This document shows, piece after piece, positions 44,998 to 54,696 of a DNA stretch of 64,000 nucleotides. Position numbers and translations under genes: made by a program. Position 1 is the first letter of the stretch. Each line of letters begins with the position of its first letter. The DNA comes from an uncultured Clostridium sp. (GTDB taxonomy: Bacteria; Bacillota; Clostridia; Clostridiales; Clostridiaceae), in assembly GCF_934754925.1 (NCBI RefSeq), contig NZ_CAKVJA010000010.1, forward strand, positions 7,632-71,631, written 5' to 3'. The notes under the pieces are model-generated. The model was not told where the DNA came from. It ran no database searches and was given only the letters and a program-made list of their open reading frames with translations.

Positions 44998-47823
44998 TTA
45001 TCTTAACAACTTCTTAAGATATCTTCCTGTATATGATTTATCCTTTTTAACTATATCCTCTGGTGTACCTTCAGCTACTAAAGTACCTCCTTTATCTCCA
45101 CCTTCTGGACCCAAGTCTACTATATAATCAGCGCATTTAATCATATCTAAATTATGTTCAATAACTACAACAGTATTTCCTGCATCTACTAGCCTTTGTA
45201 ATATATATACTAATCTGTTAACATCATCAACATGAAGTCCTGTTGTTGGCTCATCTAAAATATATAGTGTCTTTCCTGTACTTCTCTTAGATAATTCAAA
45301 GGCAAGCTTAATTCTCTGTGCTTCTCCTCCTGATAATTGTGTTGATGGTTGCCCTAATCTTATATATCCTAATCCTACATCCTTTAATGTTTGAATCTTA
45401 TTCTTTATTCTTGGTATATTTTCAAAGAAATCTAAAGCTTCTTCTACAGTCATATTTAAAATATCATCAATATTTTTACCTTTATATTTAACTTCAAGAG
45501 TTTCTCTATTGTATCTCTTACCCTTACACACTTCACAAGGTACATAAACATCAGATAAAAACTGCATTTCTATTTTTATGATTCCATCTCCTGCACAAGC
45601 TTCACATCTTCCACCCTTTACATTAAAACTAAATCTTCCTGGCTTATATCCTCTCATTTTAGCTTCTGGTGTTTGAGCAAATAATTCTCTTATTATATCA
45701 AAAGTTCCTGTATAAGTTGCTGGATTTGAACGTGGTGTTCTTCCTATTGGACTTTGATCTATATCTATAATTTTATCTATACTTTCATAACCAGTTATTT
45801 CTTTGTAAGTACCTGTTGGATTTTTACTCTTATTTATTATCTTATTTAATCCTTTATAAAGAATTTCATTCACTAATGTACTTTTACCAGATCCAGAAAC
45901 ACCAGTAACCATGGTTAATACTCCTAATGGGAATTTAACTGTTAAATTCTTAAGATTATTTTCCTTAGCTCCTACAACAGTAATAAACTGTCCATTCCCT
46001 TTTCTTCTAGACTCAGGAACTTTAACTTCTTTTTCCCCTGTTAAATATTGGCCAGTTATAGATTCCTTACATGCTTTAATTTCATCTACAGTTCCTGCTG
46101 CAATAATTTGTCCTCCATGCTCTCCTGCCTTAGGACCAATATCTACTATAAAATCAGCTTCTCTCATAGTATCTTCATCATGTTCAACAACTATAACAGT
46201 ATTTCCAACATCCCTTAAATTCTTTAAGGTTTGAATCAATTTATCATTATCTCTTTGGTGTAATCCAATACTAGGTTCATCTAAGATATATAAAACTCCC
46301 ATTAGTGCAGATCCAATTTGAGTAGCAAGTCTGATTCTCTGAGCCTCTCCTCCTGAAAGTGTTCCCGAACTTCTTGATAAATTTAAATAATCTAATCCAA
46401 CATCTACTAAAAATTTCAATCTACTCTTAATTTCTTTAACTATTTGGTCACTTATTATTCTTTCTTTTTCAGTAAAGTTTAATGAATTAATAAAATCTAA
46501 TTCTTCTTTAATAGGCATTTGTGTGAATTCATATATGTTTTTATCTCCAACTGTAACTGCTAAAACTTCTTTATTAAGTCTAGCTCCTTTACATTTTGGA
46601 CAATATTTATTACTCATATATTGCTCTATTTCACCTTTAATTACATCTGAGTTTGTTTCTTTATATCTTCTTACAAGTGAATTTATTTCTCCATCATATG
46701 CATATAAATACTTACCTTTTACTCCATCCTTAGTATATGTAACTATTAACTTATGTCCATTTGTTCCATATAATAATAAATCTATATTTTCTTTTGATAA
46801 TTCTTTTATAGGCTTATTTAAATCTAAGTCATACTCCTCACTTAATGCTTTTAAAATTGCATAAGTCCATGAATCATCTTTTAATCTTCCTTCTCCCCAA
46901 GTTGCAATAGCACCTTCCATTACACTTAGATCTTTATTTGGAATAACTAAGTCTGGATCTATCTCCATTAATGTTCCTAAACCATCGCACTTTTCACACT
47001 TTCCGAAAGGAGCATTAAATGAGAACATTCTTGGTTCAAATTCTTGTATATTTATTCCGCAATCTGCACAAGCAAAATTTTCACTAAATAATATATCTTT
47101 ATCTCCAATTATATTTATTATTACTAGCCCCTCACCTAACTTTAACGCAGCTTCTAAGGAATCACTTAATCTACCTTCAATCCCTTCCTTAATAACAAGT
47201 CTATCTACTACAGCTTCTATATTATGTTTTTTAGTTTTTTCTAATTTTATTTCTTCTTCTGCTAACTCATATATTTCACCATCAACTCTAGCTCTCACAT
47301 ATCCATTTTTCTTAATATTTTCTAATACCTTTTCATGTGTTCCCTTTTTTCCTCTTATAATTGGTGCTAAAACTTGAATCTTAGTTCTATCCCCAATAGC
47401 CATTATTTGATCCACAATTTGATCCACAGATTGCTTGCTTATTACCTTGCCACATTTAGGGCAATGTGGAATACCTATTCTTGCATATAATAATCTTAGA
47501 TAATCATATATTTCTGTTATTGTTCCTACTGTAGATCTTGGATTTTTACTAGTTGTTTTTTGGTCTATTGATATTGCTGGTGATAATCCTTCAATATAAT
47601 CAACATCTGGTTTATTCATTTGACCTAAAAACTGTCTTGCATATGATGATAAAGATTCAACATATCTTCTTTGTCCTTCTGCATATAACGTATCAAAAGC
47701 TAATGAAGACTTACCTGAACCTGATAATCCTGTAAATACTATTAATTTATCTCTTGGTATTTCTAATGATACATTCTTTAAATTATGTACCCTTGCACCC
47801 TTTACTATAATTTTATCTTTCAT
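44998..47823 (-). CDS. uvrA: Excinuclease ABC subunit A
   Basis: 941 residues. Two ABC ATPase modules: GLSGSGKSSLAFDT near residue 31 and GVSGSGKSTLVN near 635, each with an LSGGEAQRI signature and ILDEP Walker B. Zinc-binding cysteine pairs occur (CPKCG; CEACAGDG...CEVC). UvrA scans DNA for lesions and loads UvrB. The frame is open to 47850, but the ATG at 47821-47823, 8 nt after GAGG, gives the usual start MKDKIIVKGA. uvrB, which normally precedes uvrA in clostridia, is replaced by the glucuronide island. Confidence 0.97.
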   Translation of the reverse strand: MKDKIIVKGARVHNLKNVSLEIPRDKLIVFTGLSGSGKSSLAFDTLYAEGQRRYVESLSSYARQFLGQMNKPDVDYIEGLSPAISIDQKTTSKNPRSTVGTITEIYDYLRLLYARIGIPHCPKCGKVISKQSVDQIVDQIMAIGDRTKIQVLAPIIRGKKGTHEKVLENIKKNGYVRARVDGEIYELAEEEIKLEKTKKHNIEAVVDRLVIKEGIEGRLSDSLEAALKLGEGLVIINIIGDKDILFSENFACADCGINIQEFEPRMFSFNAPFGKCEKCDGLGTLMEIDPDLVIPNKDLSVMEGAIATWGEGRLKDDSWTYAILKALSEEYDLDLNKPIKELSKENIDLLLYGTNGHKLIVTYTKDGVKGKYLYAYDGEINSLVRRYKETNSDVIKGEIEQYMSNKYCPKCKGARLNKEVLAVTVGDKNIYEFTQMPIKEELDFINSLNFTEKERIISDQIVKEIKSRLKFLVDVGLDYLNLSRSSGTLSGGEAQRIRLATQIGSALMGVLYILDEPSIGLHQRDNDKLIQTLKNLRDVGNTVIVVEHDEDTMREADFIVDIGPKAGEHGGQIIAAGTVDEIKACKESITGQYLTGEKEVKVPESRRKGNGQFITVVGAKENNLKNLTVKFPLGVLTMVTGVSGSGKSTLVNEILYKGLNKIINKSKNPTGTYKEITGYESIDKIIDIDQSPIGRTPRSNPATYTGTFDIIRELFAQTPEAKMRGYKPGRFSFNVKGGRCEACAGDGIIKIEMQFLSDVYVPCEVCKGKRYNRETLEVKYKGKNIDDILNMTVEEALDFFENIPRIKNKIQTLKDVGLGYIRLGQPSTQLSGGEAQRIKLAFELSKRSTGKTLYILDEPTTGLHVDDVNRLVYILQRLVDAGNTVVVIEHNLDMIKCADYIVDLGPEGGDKGGTLVAEGTPEDIVKKDKSYTGRYLKKLLR

Positions 47824-47975
47824 TTCTTTAACCTCTTTAATATACTTCATTATTTTATTTTTGTCAGAAATAGTATATTTTACTCTCGAACAAACATTCT
47901 TTATTTAATTTTAGATTTATTGATTTTTATTGTCAATGAATTTTAACCTTTGTTTACTTTAATTTTTAATATAAT

Positions 47976-48012
47976 AAAAAGCATTTCCCTTTAATAAAAG
48001 AAAATGCTTTTT
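47976..48012 (-). terminator. Terminator between the GH3 gene and uvrA
   Basis: AAAAAGCATTT-CTTT hairpin with its complement and T-runs on both strands; it marks the downstream end of the glucuronide island. Confidence 0.82.
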
Positions 48013-48063
48013 TATTATTTGTTCGTTTATTTTCTATAATATTTTAAAATGTGTAGTTGGTAT

Positions 48064-48111
48064 TATAATAGTTTTGTTTAATAATAGTTTTGTTTAATAA
48101 TAGTTTTGTTT
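48064..48111. repeat. Three tandem 16-bp repeats
   Basis: Unit AATAATAGTTTTGTTT occurs three times head to tail (one mismatch in the first), followed by a degenerate copy up to about 48133, just downstream of the GH3 gene. Confidence 0.85.
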
Positions 48112-48151
48112 AATAGTAATTTATTTGTTTAATAATATTTTAAAATTTTAA

Positions 48152-49921
48152 TTAATATCTAGTATCTCCAAGACCACAGAATGCGTCTACTGGACTAACT
48201 CCCTTAAATTCTGAACGTCCCATCATTTTATCAACTAACGCTTTAAGAGTGTAATCTTTACTATCGTAAGTATTTATATAAGTCTTAACTTGTGGTACGT
48301 CAGCTAAGTGGAATGGACATTGTACTGAAACAAAGATAGTAGGTATTTCATTTACGTAGAATGGAATATCTGGAGTACCCTTGCTTGGTGGCCATTGAAG
48401 ACGTTGGTCAACACTTGCTCCTACATCAGCTAAGTTTATAATTAAATCATATTTTGAAGTTAATTCAGCTATTGGACGCTTACCAGCATAAACATTTCCA
48501 AGAGCTGCTCCCATTTCTTCTTTTGGTAATTTCATAATCTTATCTATTGGTGATTCGTATATTTCTACTTGGAATCCTTCTTGTTCTAATAATTCTTTCA
48601 TTATATCAATAGGTCCTTTTTGTGGTCCTTGCATAAGAGCTATAAATTTACCAAATCCACCGTCAAAACCTTTAGCATTTACAAGTAATACTTTCTTAGT
48701 CTTTTCTGGTGATATTGGGAATATTTCCTCATTATTCTTAACTAAAGTTATTGCCTTATCAGCTATTTCTAAAGCTGCCTTTTTATTTTCTTCTAAGCCA
48801 ATCTTAGCCATAGCTTCTTCTTTTGGTTGTAATATCTCAGTTTTAGCTTTCTTGTGTAATCCTAAAGAAGCCTTTAAACCTAATATTCTACTTAATGCAT
48901 CATGAAGTCTTTCTTCAGTTATAACTCCATTTTTGTATCCTTCCATCATCCATTGGAAATCTTCATCTGGATCATTGAAGAATAAGAATAAATCACTACC
49001 TGCAGCAATTGCAGTTGGTAACATATCTTTACGCTTCATAGCTGAAGTCATAGCAACCATGTGAGATGCATCAGTTACAACTAATCCATTGAATCCCATT
49101 TGACCTTTTAATAAATCTGTTAATACATGTTTACTTAAAGTTGCAGGCATATTCATTTCTTGAATTGTAGCTTCTGGATTAAAGTGTTTTACGTATTCTG
49201 GTAAAGCAATATGTCCAGCCATTATTGATGGAAGACCTGCTTCAATTAATCCAGAATATACTTTTCCAAAAGTAGCATTCCATTCTTCAACAGATAAAGT
49301 ATTTGGAGCAAATGATAAATGTTGATCTCTTTCATCTATACCATCTCCAGGGAAATGCTTAGCAGCTGGTAAAATTCCAGACTCCATTATTCCTCTCATG
49401 TATTCTAAAGATAACTCTAAAGTTTGGTCAACATCTGCAGACCAAGTTCTAGTAGATATTATTGGGTTTCTCCAGTTTCTGTTTATATCAACAATTGGTG
49501 CAAAACTCCAGTTACATCCTATAGCAGCTGCCTCAACCCCTGATATTCTTCCTAATTCATAAGCATAGTGTGGATCTTGAGTTGCTGCAACCTTTACTTC
49601 CATACCTACATATGTTCCATCTGTACATGCTCCATTTCCACCCATTTCTGTATTAGCAGCTATTAATAGTGGAATTTTAGAATTTTCTTGTAATATTCTA
49701 TTTTGTTCATATACTTCCTCAGCTTTACCTGGATTATAACGAACAGCCCCTATATGATAGTTATCTAAAACACTTTTTAAATATTCTTCTTCTCTACTTG
49801 CTCCCATATTTACAAATAGTTGTCCTATTTTTTCTTCAATAGACATATTATTTATTGTGTCTTCTACCCATTTTATAGATTCTTCATCTAAATTATATGG
49901 CTTTGCTTTTAAATTTACCAC
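48152..49921 (-). CDS. Glycoside hydrolase family 3 protein
   Basis: 589 residues, no signal peptide. GH3 N-terminal barrel with KHFPGDGIDERDQH, equivalent to the KHFPGHG loop of beta-N-acetylhexosaminidases, and the nucleophile region GFNGLVVTDASHM. A C-terminal alpha/beta sandwich domain follows (from about 370). It removes terminal beta-linked sugars in the cytoplasm; the Asp in place of His in the PGDG loop makes the exact sugar uncertain. Last gene of the glucuronide island, directly after the importer. GTG start behind AAGGAGG. Confidence 0.87.
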   Translation of the reverse strand: MVNLKAKPYNLDEESIKWVEDTINNMSIEEKIGQLFVNMGASREEEYLKSVLDNYHIGAVRYNPGKAEEVYEQNRILQENSKIPLLIAANTEMGGNGACTDGTYVGMEVKVAATQDPHYAYELGRISGVEAAAIGCNWSFAPIVDINRNWRNPIISTRTWSADVDQTLELSLEYMRGIMESGILPAAKHFPGDGIDERDQHLSFAPNTLSVEEWNATFGKVYSGLIEAGLPSIMAGHIALPEYVKHFNPEATIQEMNMPATLSKHVLTDLLKGQMGFNGLVVTDASHMVAMTSAMKRKDMLPTAIAAGSDLFLFFNDPDEDFQWMMEGYKNGVITEERLHDALSRILGLKASLGLHKKAKTEILQPKEEAMAKIGLEENKKAALEIADKAITLVKNNEEIFPISPEKTKKVLLVNAKGFDGGFGKFIALMQGPQKGPIDIMKELLEQEGFQVEIYESPIDKIMKLPKEEMGAALGNVYAGKRPIAELTSKYDLIINLADVGASVDQRLQWPPSKGTPDIPFYVNEIPTIFVSVQCPFHLADVPQVKTYINTYDSKDYTLKALVDKMMGRSEFKGVSPVDAFCGLGDTRY

Positions 49922-49997
49922 TTGAGTTTCCTCCTTAATATATACATATTTTCTAAAATATACTTATTATAGTTAATATTATTTTTTTAATTTTTTA

Positions 49998-51386
49998 TTA
50001 TGCTGCTCTTCTCTTTTTTAACTCAGCATTCATTTCTGCTAATTTCTTAGTAGAAAGATTATATACAAATAATATTATTAATACCGTTGCACCATATCCA
50101 ATTAATGCTGCACCTAAAGTTATATTTTTAATTCCTTCACCTACTGCTGGTAATTGTTGTGCAACTCCTGATTTATATCCTAAGAAAGATAATGCAAATC
50201 CACCTATACCACCTGATAAAGCTTGAGCTAATTTTCTTGCTAATGAATAAGAAGAATAAACAGTTCCTTCATTTCTTTCTCCAGTGATATATTCTTGATA
50301 ATCTATAGCATCTCCAACTAACGCCCATACAATTGTATTAAATAATCCTGTACCTAATCCTGATACAAATGATAATATTACGTACATACCTGCTGTTAAA
50401 TTTGGCATAAAGAACATTATTGCATAAATAGCTGTTGTAAATGCTACCCCAACTACTGCTGATTCTTTCTTACCAAGCTTTTTAACTATTATTCCTACAA
50501 ATGGAATAATGCTTAAGCTTGCAACTATACCAACCATTCCACCTAAAGCTATTAATGTTGTGTTATGGAAGTATTCTTTAAATAAATATGCATTTAAAGA
50601 ACCAACTGTTAATGAAGCACTCATTAAAGTAAATGATGCTAGTGCAACACCTATGAAAGCTCTATTTTTTACTAATCCCTTTAAAGTACCACTCATACCT
50701 TGCTTACTTTCGCTCTTTTTATGAACAATTCTTTCTCTAGTTAATCTAAAGTTAAATATAAATGATACTGTAGAAATTATTGCAAGAATTATAGCACATT
50801 TCATAAATCCATCTGCAGTTACTTCTCCGTTAACACCAAATACAATTTTTGGAACCATAAACATTACTAAAAGGTTTGCAGCCATAGAACCAATATTTCT
50901 AAATGTTGATAATGCAGTTCTTTCATTTGGATCATTACTCATAACAGATGCTAATGAACCATAAGGAATATTTACTGCTGTATATAACATTCCATATAAA
51001 ATATATGTTACATAAGCATAAGGTAATCTCATACCTTCTGGTAATCCTGGTATTGCAGTAAATGCAATTATTCCTACTATAATCATTGGTAATCCAAATC
51101 TAATAACATAAGGTCTAAACTTACCATGTTTTGTAGTTCCAACTTTATCTACAAGAACACCCATTATAGGATCATTGATAGCATCCCATATTCTAGCTAC
51201 TACAAATAATGTACCAACAGCAGCTGCACTTATTCCTAAAACATCTGTGTAAAATAGCATCAAATAGTTACTTACAAATGCAAAAAATACTGCACATCCA
51301 AAATCACCTAATCCATAACCTATTTTGTCACTAGTACCAAATGGCTTTATTTGTTCTTCCTTTTTACTTATTAAATCAAGAACCAT
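49998..51386 (-). CDS. GPH-family sugar/glucuronide:cation symporter
   Basis: 462 residues, 12 membrane helices. The N-terminal FGTSDKIGYGLGDFG and the NDPIMGVLVDKVGTTKHGKFRP loop are hallmark sequences of the glycoside-pentoside-hexuronide family (MelB/UidB). From its neighbours it likely imports beta-glucuronides or free hexuronates. ATG follows GGGAGGG. It lies downstream of uxaC and upstream of the GH3 gene. Confidence 0.9.
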   Translation of the reverse strand: MVLDLISKKEEQIKPFGTSDKIGYGLGDFGCAVFFAFVSNYLMLFYTDVLGISAAAVGTLFVVARIWDAINDPIMGVLVDKVGTTKHGKFRPYVIRFGLPMIIVGIIAFTAIPGLPEGMRLPYAYVTYILYGMLYTAVNIPYGSLASVMSNDPNERTALSTFRNIGSMAANLLVMFMVPKIVFGVNGEVTADGFMKCAIILAIISTVSFIFNFRLTRERIVHKKSESKQGMSGTLKGLVKNRAFIGVALASFTLMSASLTVGSLNAYLFKEYFHNTTLIALGGMVGIVASLSIIPFVGIIVKKLGKKESAVVGVAFTTAIYAIMFFMPNLTAGMYVILSFVSGLGTGLFNTIVWALVGDAIDYQEYITGERNEGTVYSSYSLARKLAQALSGGIGGFALSFLGYKSGVAQQLPAVGEGIKNITLGAALIGYGATVLIILFVYNLSTKKLAEMNAELKKRRAA

Positions 51387-51458
51387 AATTAATTTATCCC
51401 TCCCAAAATAATTCTTTTCATTTATGAATACATTTACATTAAAGTTATTACACTACTT

Positions 51459-51505
51459 TTATGTAGAATGGAAATATTGTTTATTAAAATTTCCATTCTA
51501 CATAA
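51459..51505 (-). terminator. 15-bp hairpin between uxaC and the importer gene
   Basis: ATGTAGAATGGAAAT pairs perfectly with its complement around 13 nt. The T-run is weak, so it may be a partial terminator or mRNA-processing structure that sets the ratio of catabolic enzymes to transporter. Confidence 0.65.
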
Positions 51506-51512
51506 TTATTTA

Positions 51513-52913
51513 TTATCTTTTGAAATATCTCTCTGAATTTTTGTAACAAATATTTTGAACAATTTCACCAAGTATCTCTTCATCATAAGGATATTGTCCA
51601 GACTCAACTAAACCACCTAAATAGTTACATAATATTCTTCTAAAATATTCATGTCTTGTGTATGATAAAAAGCTTCTTGAATCTGTTACCATTCCAACAA
51701 ATTGACTTATAAGTCCAAGTTGAGATAATGCCATCATTTGTCTTTCCATTCCATCCTTTTGGTCATTAAACCACCATCCTGATCCAAATTGAATCTTTCC
51801 AGCTATGCCTCCAGTTTGGAAATTACCAATCATAGTTCCTATAACTTCGTTATCTTTAGGATTTAAGCAGTATAAAATTGTTTTTGGAAGTTTATTTTCC
51901 TTATCTAATTGATCTAATATTCTTGAAAGGGAGTATGCTATTTCACCATCATCAATGCTATCAAATCCTGCATCTGCTCCTACCTTATTAAACATCCTTG
52001 TATTATTGTTTCTTAATGCACCTATGTGTAATTGCATAACCATTTTTCTTTCTGAATACATTTTTCCTAATGATATTAGTAATGCAATAGAATACTTTGA
52101 TGCTTCTTCATTTGTTATGTATTCACCATTTAAGGCCTTTATAAATATCTTGTTAATTTCTTCACATGAATAATTATAAAAAACAACTCTTTCTAAGCTA
52201 TGATCAGTAATCATACATCCATTGTCATAAAAATAATCTAATCTAACTTCTAGAGCCTTTTCTAAATCATCAAATGATTTAATTTCAATATTACTAACTT
52301 CTGATAATTTTTCTATATACTCTTTAAATCCTGAATTTTGTATTTTCATTGCTCTTTCTGGTCTAAAGCTTGGATTAACTGAGCAATTAAAATTATCATC
52401 TTCTTTTATTTGCTTATGATATTTTAAATCATCTATTGGATCATCTGTAGTCCCAATATAAACAACATTAGCCATTTCAATTAGTTTTTTAGCTGTTAAC
52501 TTATTTTCTTTTATAGCTTTATTACATTTGTTCCAAATAATATCAGCAGTTTTTTCGCTTAAAATTTCTTCTACACCAAAGAATCTCTTAAGCTCTAAAT
52601 GAGACCAATGATAAATAGGATTTCCAATTAAGTATGGCATCATTTTTGCAAATTGATAAAATTTATCATAATCACTTGCATTTCCTGTTATATACTCTTC
52701 ATCTATACCAAAGCTTCTCATAGCTCTCCACTTATAGTGGTCATGGTATAGCCACATTTCAGTTACATTTTTAAATTCATGATCTGTGGCTATTTCCATA
52801 GGAACTAGGTGACAGTGATAATCAAACACTGGCACCTTTGAAGCATAATTATGGTATAAAACTTTTGATACTTCATTTTCTAGTAAAAAGTCTTTATCCA
52901 TAAACTTCTTCAT
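51513..52913 (-). CDS. uxaC: Glucuronate isomerase
   Basis: 466 residues. Seen: VFDYHCHLVP near residue 30 (metal-binding His-x-His), WLYHDHYKWRAMR, MQLHIGALRNNN, and the C-terminal DSRSFLSYTRHEYFRRI, all typical of uronate isomerase. It converts D-glucuronate to D-fructuronate (and galacturonate to tagaturonate) in the cytoplasm. It starts 18 bp after uxuA, so the two are one operon. ATG behind AAGGGG. Confidence 0.97.
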   Translation of the reverse strand: MKKFMDKDFLLENEVSKVLYHNYASKVPVFDYHCHLVPMEIATDHEFKNVTEMWLYHDHYKWRAMRSFGIDEEYITGNASDYDKFYQFAKMMPYLIGNPIYHWSHLELKRFFGVEEILSEKTADIIWNKCNKAIKENKLTAKKLIEMANVVYIGTTDDPIDDLKYHKQIKEDDNFNCSVNPSFRPERAMKIQNSGFKEYIEKLSEVSNIEIKSFDDLEKALEVRLDYFYDNGCMITDHSLERVVFYNYSCEEINKIFIKALNGEYITNEEASKYSIALLISLGKMYSERKMVMQLHIGALRNNNTRMFNKVGADAGFDSIDDGEIAYSLSRILDQLDKENKLPKTILYCLNPKDNEVIGTMIGNFQTGGIAGKIQFGSGWWFNDQKDGMERQMMALSQLGLISQFVGMVTDSRSFLSYTRHEYFRRILCNYLGGLVESGQYPYDEEILGEIVQNICYKNSERYFKR

Positions 52914-52931
52914 TTTATTATCCCCTTAAAA

Positions 52932-53987
52932 TTATTTGTTACCTTTTTCCTTTTGAATTGCTTCAATTAGACCATTTATATAAACCGCACCTAATGCTCT
53001 ATCATATAATCCGTATCCTGGTCTACCAGTTTCCCCCCAGATCATTCTTCCATGGTCCGGTCTGTAAGGTCCTTGGAAATCATAGTCACAATAAGCCTTA
53101 ACTATTTCATAGAAATCTAAAGAACCTGCTTCTGATAAATGAGCTACTTCATTGAAGCTGCTATCTCCAGTTATTTTTACATTTCTAAGGTGGGCAAAAT
53201 GTATTCTATTTCTTTCTTTTCCGAAATAGTTAACCATTTTTACCATGTCATTAACCTTCGTACATCCTAAAGATCCTGTACATAATGTAACTCCATGATA
53301 TGGACTATCGTATAAATCTATAAATCTTTTTAAATTGTCAAAGTTAGTTATTATTCTTGGTAATCCAAATATTCCCCATGGTGGATCATCCGGATGTATT
53401 GCCATTTTCATTCTTACTTCGTCAGCAACTTTCATTATTCTTTGAATAAAGTAGTTTAAGTTATTCCATAAAGCTTCTTCATCTATATCTTTATATTGTT
53501 CTAATAGACCTTTAAGTCCACCCTCACCATAAGATGTATCCCATCCTGGTAATTCTAATTCCCCTAAAGCTGGATCCATTTTCTTAACTTGATCTTCATC
53601 ATATATTAAGCAAGTTGAACCATCTTCTAATTCATAATTTAAATCAGATCTTGTCCAATCAAATACTGGCATAAAGTTGTAACAAATTGTATCTATTCCA
53701 GCCTCTGCTAAGTTTCTGATTGTTTGTATATAGTTATCTATATATCTATCTCTTGTTGGTAAACCAAGTTTTATATCTTCATGTACTGGTACACTTTCTA
53801 TTACTGAAAGCTTTAATCCATGACTTTCTACTTCGTTCTTTAATTCTAAAATTCTTTCTAGTGGCCATACTTCTCCAACTGGAATATCGTATATAGCCGT
53901 TACTATACCTTTCATTCCTGGTATTTGCTTGATGTATTCAATCTTAACTGGATCATCTTTACCATACCATCTGAACGTCATTTCCAT
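52932..53987 (-). CDS. uxuA: Mannonate dehydratase
   Basis: 351 residues, TIM-barrel fold. MTFRWYGKDDPV start, CYNFMPVFDWTR, HPDDPPW and the FAHLRN / RPDHGRMIWGE motifs with the metal ligands are diagnostic. It dehydrates D-mannonate to 2-keto-3-deoxygluconate. An operator-like site (54046-54058) lies 59 bp upstream, so this gene begins its own transcript with uxaC. ATG behind AGGAGG. Confidence 0.97.
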   Translation of the reverse strand: MEMTFRWYGKDDPVKIEYIKQIPGMKGIVTAIYDIPVGEVWPLERILELKNEVESHGLKLSVIESVPVHEDIKLGLPTRDRYIDNYIQTIRNLAEAGIDTICYNFMPVFDWTRSDLNYELEDGSTCLIYDEDQVKKMDPALGELELPGWDTSYGEGGLKGLLEQYKDIDEEALWNNLNYFIQRIMKVADEVRMKMAIHPDDPPWGIFGLPRIITNFDNLKRFIDLYDSPYHGVTLCTGSLGCTKVNDMVKMVNYFGKERNRIHFAHLRNVKITGDSSFNEVAHLSEAGSLDFYEIVKAYCDYDFQGPYRPDHGRMIWGETGRPGYGLYDRALGAVYINGLIEAIQKEKGNK

Positions 53988-54045
53988 GATTCTTTCCTCC
54001 TATTAATAAGTTATTATTTTCAACTTTACAGTACACTTTTCGAAT

Positions 54046-54058
54046 ACTAGTATACTAC
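54046..54058. promoter_or_regulatory. Predicted GntR-family operator upstream of uxuA
   Basis: ACTAGTATACTAC, one base off the local consensus ACTAGTATACTAG that recurs at three other promoters in the island. Confidence 0.65.
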
Positions 54059-54074
54059 TTAGTTTAAAAAATTT

Positions 54075-54683
54075 TTAACCTCTAATTTTCTCCATCTTTT
54101 GCATGAAAGCTTTAGCTGTATTTTCTATATCTTCAAGTGATCCTTTTATTAATGAACTTCCAACACCTACGCAAGAAACTCCATTTGCAAACCACTCTTC
54201 AATATTATCCACTGAAACTCCACCTGTTGGCATTATTTCAACATGCGGAATAGGAGCTTTTATTGCTTTTACATATTTTGCTCCGAATACATCTCCTGGG
54301 AATAACTTAATCATTTTATTTCCAGCATCCATAGCTCTCATTATTTCACTTACTGTCATACAACCTGGTAAATAAAGAACATTCATTTCCTTACAAACTG
54401 TATTAACTTCTTCACTATATCCTGGACTTACAACATATTTTGCTCCAGCTTCAATTGCGTCAGAAGCCATTTTAGCATTTAAAACGCTTCCAACTCCAAT
54501 TAATGCTTCTGCATGTGAGCTATACTCTTTTATAAGTTCACATACATTTGGTATTGTATAAGTAAGCTCCAATGATTTAACTCCACCTCTTAAGCAAGCT
54601 TCCATATAGCCTCTAGCTTCTTCATGACTTTTACCTCTAACTACAGCTACTACTCCATTTGCTTTTAATTCACTTAAAATCAT
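54075..54683 (-). CDS. kdgA: KDPG aldolase (2-dehydro-3-deoxyphosphogluconate aldolase)
   Basis: 202 residues. VVAVVRGKSHEEA start, KSLELTYTIPN, the catalytic-base Glu region, YVVSPGYSEE with the nearby substrate pocket, LPGCMT, and KLFPGDVFGAKYVKA holding the Schiff-base lysine, then PTGGVS. It splits KDPG to pyruvate and glyceraldehyde 3-phosphate. The open frame reaches 54728, but ATG at 54681-54683 behind AGGAGG is the likely start, 13 nt after the uxuB stop. Cotranscribed with uxuB. Confidence 0.95.
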   Translation of the reverse strand: MILSELKANGVVAVVRGKSHEEARGYMEACLRGGVKSLELTYTIPNVCELIKEYSSHAEALIGVGSVLNAKMASDAIEAGAKYVVSPGYSEEVNTVCKEMNVLYLPGCMTVSEIMRAMDAGNKMIKLFPGDVFGAKYVKAIKAPIPHVEIMPTGGVSVDNIEEWFANGVSCVGVGSSLIKGSLEDIENTAKAFMQKMEKIRG

Positions 54684-54696
54684 TGTTTTAATCCTC

